Both the position numbers and the translations under genes were made by a program. This document shows positions 7,782-11,334 of a DNA stretch of 11,334 bases, piece after piece. The notes under the pieces were generated by a model. It did no database searches and was not told the DNA's origin. It was given only the letters and a program-made list of their open reading frames with translations. Every line of letters starts with the position of its first letter. The stretch's first letter is position 1. This DNA comes from Acanthaster planci (lineage: Eukaryota > Echinodermata > Asteroidea > Valvatida > Acanthasteridae): the NCBI RefSeq assembly GCF_001949145.1, contig NW_019091527.1, positions 608,679-620,012 of the forward strand. The letters are read 5' to 3'.

Positions 7782-8709
7782 ATGGCCGAATCAAATGATG
7801 TGACTAAATTGTTGAAAAGCACAATAAAAAACAAAGTGCCAAACGGAAAGATCTGCCCACTACATCTACCAGTGGCAACGACACAGAACAACAAGATGGC
7901 TGCAAGTGCTCGTCATGCAAGGACGCTATCATGGACATACATAAGACACTGGACAAGATTTTACAGTCACTGGAGACCATAGAAAAAACACTTACCAACC
8001 TTGAAGTCAAGCTGGATGATACAAAAAAACTTAGGTCATAATTCAAGGCAAGGAAATAGATGATCTGAAGCTGGCAGTAAGTATGATGGAACGAAATCAG
8101 CAGTACTTATCAACAAAAAGGACGACGCAGTCCAGAGTCACAAGCAGGCTGGAAAATCAAATTCACGATCTCTAAAATCGCAGTAGAAGAAATAACATTG
8201 TCATACATAGAAGTCCTGAGGGATCAGAAGGGAACAAGCTCTGCGAGGAGTTCATCTTTGACCTGCTGACAAACCACATGAGGCTTGACGGTGGTGACAC
8301 TATCGAGATAGAGCAGGCCCATGGCCACCTATCTCTCGGGCAGGCACAACCATCGAATGGGACGGCTTCCCATGCAAGCCCAAGGCCGATCCTTTGCAGG
8401 CTTCTCAGGTATACCAGCATATCATCAAAAACGCATCCAGATGTCTCCGCAACAACAAGTTCAAGGGCAATAACATCTACATGAGCGATGATGTAACTCC
8501 AGAAAATCAGGGAAGCCAGAAAGGACCTCAGAGTACAGCACCTTCCATCAATCAGATGGGACGAGCAGGTTCAATTTGCCTTTATACCCATGTCAATTCC
8601 ACCTGTTGTCACATGCAAACTCCATACCTGTCAATTTAAGACATTGTGCCAGCTAACAAGTAAATACCTTATAAATACATCAGTTGACTACTACTTGTAT
8701 TTATGTTAA
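7782..8709 (+). pseudogene. L1-type LINE ORF1 protein, broken
   Basis: ORF1 proteins of L1-like retrotransposons are RNA-binding chaperones that trimerise through a coiled coil and bind element RNA with an RRM-like domain. The ATG at 7782 starts frame 3 (MAESNDVTKLL). From about 7865 frame 2 gives a Cys cluster (CKCSSC) and a Leu/Ile heptad-like coiled coil (IMDIHKTLDKILQSLETIEK), ending at a TAA at 8039. Frame 1 continues with LENQIHDL, a TAA at 8173, and then NRSRRNNIVIH, the hallmark N-R-S-R-R-N-N motif of the L1 ORF1 RRM. Frame 3 holds HIIKNASRCLRNNKFKGN (about 8415-8470). Frame 1 resumes near 8506 and carries VQFAFIPMSIPPVV to the TAA at 8707-8709. Four frame changes and two internal stops show decay. 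ORF2 (endonuclease and reverse transcriptase) is not seen before the PLE begins at 8837. Confidence 0.78.
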
Positions 8710-8836
8710 TTTTTTCTGACACCTGGTTTTTGGGCATTCATGTATTCATATGGGTTATTTTGTTTCCATAGGTCTCCTTACCTAGTCAACTCTAATTGTA
8801 CATTTTTTGTTTTGAGAAAGTTTGATAACTTTTTTT
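8710..8836 (+). other. AT-rich spacer between LINE ORF1 and the PLE
   Basis: No coding motif and no ORF2 start is visible. The spacer ends with seven T (8830-8836) directly at the PLE boundary; on the minus strand this is seven A following the PLE 3' end, a possible short A tail or a chance T run of the target. Confidence 0.45.
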
Positions 8837-9209
8837 GAATACAGAGAAAAAGATGATCAATGACTCGCGATGTCGTGTTGCTGGTAGCGACGTTTTGGCT
8901 GCTGGTGCTGCTAGCCTTCATCAGGCAACTGAAGTCTGGATGCTGCAGAGTCCGCTATATACCGCTGGACCGCATCCTCCGCATGCCCCCCGCCGTGTAC
9001 TGCGGACGTAGTATTGGTGACCTCAGCGGGCGTTGCATGCACCACTCCATGGGCATGAAGGGGTGTGTCCTCGTGGCTCCGTTGTGCTCCGGTGATTGTT
9101 TTGACGGATGGAGGGGAGCCAGAACCAGGGGATGTTGATGCCGCTGTCTCTGTTGATGCTGTGTTGGTTGAGGCGGATGTGGATGGCCTCCTTGATGTGT
9201 CTGGTGTAC
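8837..9209 (-). repeat. PLE 3' arm of inverted repeat
   Basis: Reverse-complement partner of 10959-11330. Hand alignment gives about 36 mismatches plus small indels (3, 1 and 5 nt) over roughly 370 bp, about 90% identity. The arm contains the end of the endonuclease frame and the 3' UTR with a hammerhead-like motif. Its outer end reads GAATACAG next to a run of seven T. Confidence 0.88.
8864..8936 (-). ncRNA. Hammerhead-ribozyme-like motif, 3' arm of PLE (core G lost)
   Basis: On the minus strand the CTGATGA box lies at 8924-8918. Stem II can form as GGCT / AGCC. The expected GAAA box reads AAAA (8897-8894), so the core G (G12 in hammerhead numbering) is replaced by A. Stem III can form as GTCG / CGAC around a 12-nt loop, followed by the cleavage-site triplet ATC. 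Stem I pairs TTGC with GCGA and, past a bulge of about five bases, GAC with GTC. Penelope-like elements are known to carry hammerhead motifs in their terminal repeats. Oddities are one extra A between the CTGATGA box and stem II, and a C/A mismatch at the base of stem III. Without G12, which acts in catalysis, this copy should not self-cleave. Confidence 0.55.
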
Positions 9210-9655
9210 CAATGCTGGTCGTGGTCCACACACTGCACGCCGTCCCAGTTATGGTGGTGACCAACTCCCCAGGTGTGTTTTGCTACCGCTGACGAATCCA
9301 CACAGGAGAGTCTCATGTCGCACTGGTGCTCCTTGATTCTTTTGCCGACGGGTCTGCCAGTTTCGCCGACGTACACCTTGTCACAGTCACCGCACGGTAT
9401 CCTGTAGACTACTCCTCCGTGTCTTCCGGGTGGGACAGGATCCTTAGGGCGCACGAGTTGGCTCCTCAAGGTGGTGGACAATCGGAACACGGTGCGGACA
9501 CCGTGGTCCTCCAGGATTCTCTTCAGCCATCTGGAGATACCGTCCACGAAGGGAAGAACTGTGAAGGCCTTGTACTCCGGTCGCTCCGCTTCGTTGCTGG
9601 TCTTGGATCTTGATGACTGCTGGATGAAAGATGTTGGATACCCGTTTGCCATGAG
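9023..9655 (-). pseudogene. PLE GIY-YIG endonuclease domain and linker
   Basis: This is the C-terminal endonuclease that nicks target DNA for retrotransposition. The open frame (9652 down to a TGA at 9023-9025) carries a linker with VRTVFRLSTTLRSQLVRPKD (residues 52-71 of the frame). The nuclease follows: GVVY at 80-83 (GIY position), Cys87 and Cys90 of the PLE-type zinc-binding insertion, VYVG at 93-96 (YIG position), Arg100, Arg105 and His109 in the GRPVGKRIKEH block, further His at 126 and 132-134, Glu155 in IKEAIHI and Asn167 in NRDSG. All key positions of the family look present, so the domain itself is intact, but it is out of frame with the reverse transcriptase upstream. The frameshift lies near 9655. 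Confidence 0.85.
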
Positions 9656-10520
9656 GGCAGAGGTGACTCAGTGTCTCTCGGCGGCTGTGCAGCGTGGTCA
9701 GGTGACTAGGCGAGGCGCAGTTGTGGGGGCACATGGCCACACGCCTTTTGACGGACTCTGGGTGGTGTGAGTCAAAAGCCAGATACTGGTTGGTGTGAGT
9801 GGGCTTGCGGTACACGGTGCTAGTCAGGCTGCCGTCAGGTTCCCTGTGGACCATGGTGTCCAGGAAGGCCATGCTGCTGTCCTGCTCGACCTCGATGGTG
9901 AACTGAATGCCGGGCTTGAGGCTGTTCAGGTGGTTGAGTACATGGCTGGCTTGATCCCATGGTGCAATGACGAAAGTGTCATCAATGTACCGCTTCCTTA
10001 CGGTAGGACGGCAGTCGGGTGGGCAACTCTGCAGGGCTTCCTCCTCGAACGCTTCCATGTAGAGATTGGCAATAACCGCTGACACCAGACTACCCATGGC
10101 TGCCCCGTCTGTCTGCTCGTAGTACGTTCCACCATACAGGAAATACATGGAGCACAGGACAAACTCTAGTAGGAAGATGATCTTGGTGGGGGAGAGTGAT
10201 GTTTGGTCAGGTAACTCAGGGTCTTCCTCCAGGCGACGAAGGGCCACACAGCAAGCGTCGCCTATGGGGAGTTGGTTAAACAACGACTCAATGCCGAAAG
10301 AGATCAATGCCTCGTGGCTGTCGATGTGCTGCCCGCGGAGGAACTCTGCGAAGGCTGTGGTGTTGGGCATGGTGTTTGGTGTGTTGCCGGTCTGTGGTGA
10401 CAGGATCCCAGTTAGATACTTGGAGAGGTTGAAGGTAAAGGAGCTCATGCACGAAACGAAGGGTCTCAAGGGCGTCCCCGGCTTGTGGATCTTGGGTAGA
10501 CCATACATCCTGGGGGCTGC
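9640..10520 (-). pseudogene. PLE reverse transcriptase core, first catalytic Asp replaced
   Basis: The open frame from 10508 starts at the conserved YGLPKIHKPGTPLRPFVS block (residues 2-19), followed by the palm. In motif A the sequence is ISFGIESLF, with Gly72 (codon at 10295-10293) where the family has the first catalytic Asp. Motif B is intact in outline (TDGAAMGS, 133-140), motif C reads YIDD (174-177, about 9989-9978), and the later block YRKPTHTNQYLAFDSHHP (233-250) is typical of Penelope reverse transcriptases. After about residue 285 the frame departs from homology, and the endonuclease frame takes over near 9655. The Asp-to-Gly change is a single base step and should abolish polymerase activity. 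Confidence 0.85.
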
Positions 10521-10745
10521 TTACTGGTGGGGCGTAACTTCCAGTAGGTGGTGTCGTCAAGACCTCCGGGCTTGTTGAGGGCAAGCAGCTGGGCTGTGAT
10601 CTTCCTGCAGAGCCAGTCGGTGGGGTCCTTCGTCAACTTCCGGTAAGGGCCCGTGGAGATGAGCTCGCTCATCTTGTCCCGGTATGTGTCGGCGTCGAGG
10701 ATCACGCTGACACGGCCATTGTCGGCAGGGAGGATCACGATGGAA
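10466..10745 (-). pseudogene. PLE N-terminal and fingers region, middle frame piece
   Basis: In this frame the stretch ILPADNGRVSVILDADTY (from 10735), then KMSELISTGPYRKLTKDPT and DDTTYWKLRPTSKQPP, matches the region preceding the first reverse-transcriptase block in Penelope-like elements. It is separated by a frameshift near 10520 from the YGLPKIHK block and by another near 10740 from the piece upstream. Confidence 0.75.
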
Positions 10746-10967
10746 CGATCTCTCCCGTAGAGCCTTCAGGGCAATGCGTTGCTCCCGGTTGATGTTACTC
10801 CTGGGCAGGTGTGCTCTCCGTAAGGTGGCGTCAACTTCTCTGTGGACCAGATCAGCTGTTTCCAGGTCAAGCTTCTTCAATGCTGTCTCCACACTGGCCA
10901 TGATCTCCGTCGCCGGTACGCGGTCAGGGGTGGCGGTGAAGTTGAGGCCTTTCCCAAAGTACACCAG
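10740..10967 (-). pseudogene. PLE N-terminal piece, truncated at the inverted junction
   Basis: The frame reads FGKGLNFTATPDRVPATEI (starting about 10958), then VHREVDATLRRAHLPRSN and NREQRIALKALRE, as in the N-terminal part of Penelope-like proteins shortly before the fingers. The homology begins exactly where the inverted arm ends (10958/10959), so any further N-terminus was lost at that junction. In the track of translation, the residues upstream of FGKG come from the antisense of the inverted arm and are not part of the protein. Confidence 0.7.
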
Positions 10968-11330
10968 ACGCATCAAGGAAGCCATCCACATCAGCTTCAA
11001 CCAACACAGCACCAACAGAGACAGCGGCATCGACATCCCCGGGTTCTGGCTCCCCACTATCCGTCAACACAATCACCGGAGCACAATGGAGCCACGCCGA
11101 GGACACGCCCCTTCATGTCCATGGAATGGAGCGTGCGACGCCCACTGAGGTCAACCCATACTATGTCCGCAGTACACAGCGGGGGGCACACGGAGGACGC
11201 ACTCCAGCGGTATATAGCGGACTCTGCAACATCCAGACTTCAGCTGCCTGATGAAAGCTAGCAGCACCAGCAGCTGAAACATCGCTACCAACAACATCGC
11301 GAGTCATCGATCATCTTTTTTTCTGTATTC
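10959..11330 (+). repeat. PLE 5' arm: inverted copy of its 3' end
   Basis: On the plus strand this arm encodes the same endonuclease C-terminus as the minus strand of 9209-9023, with IKEAIHISFNQHS and NRDSGIDIPGFWLP, then the 3' UTR with a second hammerhead-like motif, ending CTGTATTC at 11330. Compared with the 3' arm it has one extra codon near 11095 and lacks 5 nt in stem III of the hammerhead region. The last four bases of the window (GTCA) are outside the match. Confidence 0.88.
11236..11304 (+). ncRNA. Hammerhead-ribozyme-like motif, 5' arm of PLE (stem III shortened)
   Basis: The CTGATGA box is at 11248-11254 and the GAAA box at 11276-11279, so the core G missing in the other arm is present here. 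Stem II can form as AGCT / AGCT (11256-11259 with 11272-11275) after one extra A. Stem III has lost five bases relative to the other arm (ACGAC is absent before ATCGCG), which removes its 3' strand. Stem I also has a C/A mismatch (CTGC against GCGA). This copy keeps the core boxes but probably cannot fold into an active ribozyme. Confidence 0.5.
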
Positions 11331-11334
11331 GTCA

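Larger units (their letters stand above)
8837..11330 (-). mobile_element. Penelope-like element (GIY-YIG type) with inverted terminal duplication
   Basis: On the minus strand the order is N-terminal region, reverse transcriptase, linker, GIY-YIG endonuclease and 3' UTR, the order of endonuclease-bearing Penelope-like elements. The body runs from 10958 down to 8837. A 372-bp copy of its own 3' end (last codons of the endonuclease frame plus 3' UTR) is attached in inverted orientation at its 5' end, 10959-11330. Penelope elements are known for terminal repeats (pseudo-LTRs) in direct or inverted orientation, often with 5' truncation. The stretch is much more GC-rich than its flanks, fitting insertion. 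At least three frameshifts and a changed catalytic residue make it inactive. Whether the right arm extends past the window is unknown. Confidence 0.85.

Noticed and set aside
8860-9613. Plus-strand open frames through the PLE (8860-9138, 9065-9292, 9326-9613 and others to 10578)
   Set aside because: They are antisense shadows of the GC-rich minus-strand reverse transcriptase and endonuclease frames and show no motifs.
10774-11148. A separate plus-strand gene encoding an endonuclease-like C-terminus
   Set aside because: Only the part from 10959 has homology, and it is the inverted arm of the PLE; the upstream residues are antisense of the PLE N-terminal frame.
1-11334. CRISPR array, bacterial operon, phage or defence system
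   Set aside because: No regular spacer-repeat array, no ribosome-binding-site-led operon structure and no prokaryotic gene content; all recognisable domains are from eukaryotic retroelements.

Overview
The window looks like repeat-rich nuclear DNA from a marine invertebrate animal, possibly a deuterostome such as a lancelet, hemichordate or echinoderm. The basis is its combination of a BEL/Pao LTR retrotransposon, a tRNA-derived SINE, an L1-type LINE ORF1 and a GIY-YIG Penelope-like element (PLE). The species cannot be fixed from the sequence. No intact host gene, rRNA, functional tRNA, CRISPR array or prokaryotic feature is visible. Almost every recognisable coding stretch is a decayed transposable element.

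Layout: (1) 1-5221 (+) is a degenerate BEL/Pao element. It has a leader or LTR-end repeat (1-55), then gag with a zinc-knuckle region, protease, reverse transcriptase and RNase H, spread over all three frames with several stops. The integrase core is missing and only its C-terminal tail remains. A 3' untranslated stretch and a probable 3' LTR (about 3993-5093) follow, then 49-bp-period repeats that match the start of the window. (2) 5222-5840 is non-coding with no recognised feature. (3) About 5945-6225 (+) is a tRNA-derived SINE, and an imperfect 35-bp direct repeat lies on either side of it. (4) About 6380-7420 is AT-rich DNA without a recognisable gene. (5) 7423-7719 is a coding-like Cys/His-rich frame with one in-frame stop, not identified. 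(6) 7782-8709 (+) is a broken L1-type ORF1. (7) 8837-11330 is a PLE on the minus strand, clearly more GC-rich than its flanks. It carries the N-terminal region, reverse transcriptase and GIY-YIG endonuclease in at least four frame-disrupted pieces. About 372 bp of its 3' end is repeated in inverted orientation at its 5' end, at roughly 90% identity by hand alignment.

The most interesting signal is in the two inverted arms of the PLE. Each holds a hammerhead-ribozyme-like motif, and the two copies are damaged in different places: one has lost the core G before the AAA box, the other has lost part of stem III. Both autonomous-type elements also carry a change in a reverse-transcriptase catalytic Asp (PLE Asp to Gly; BEL YMDD-type box read as HMED), so neither copy should be active. 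Many differences between the PLE arms look like CpG decay, which suggests long residence in a methylated genome.

I found no credible sign of a new multi-gene system. The window is best read as a graveyard of mobile elements with some informative structural details.
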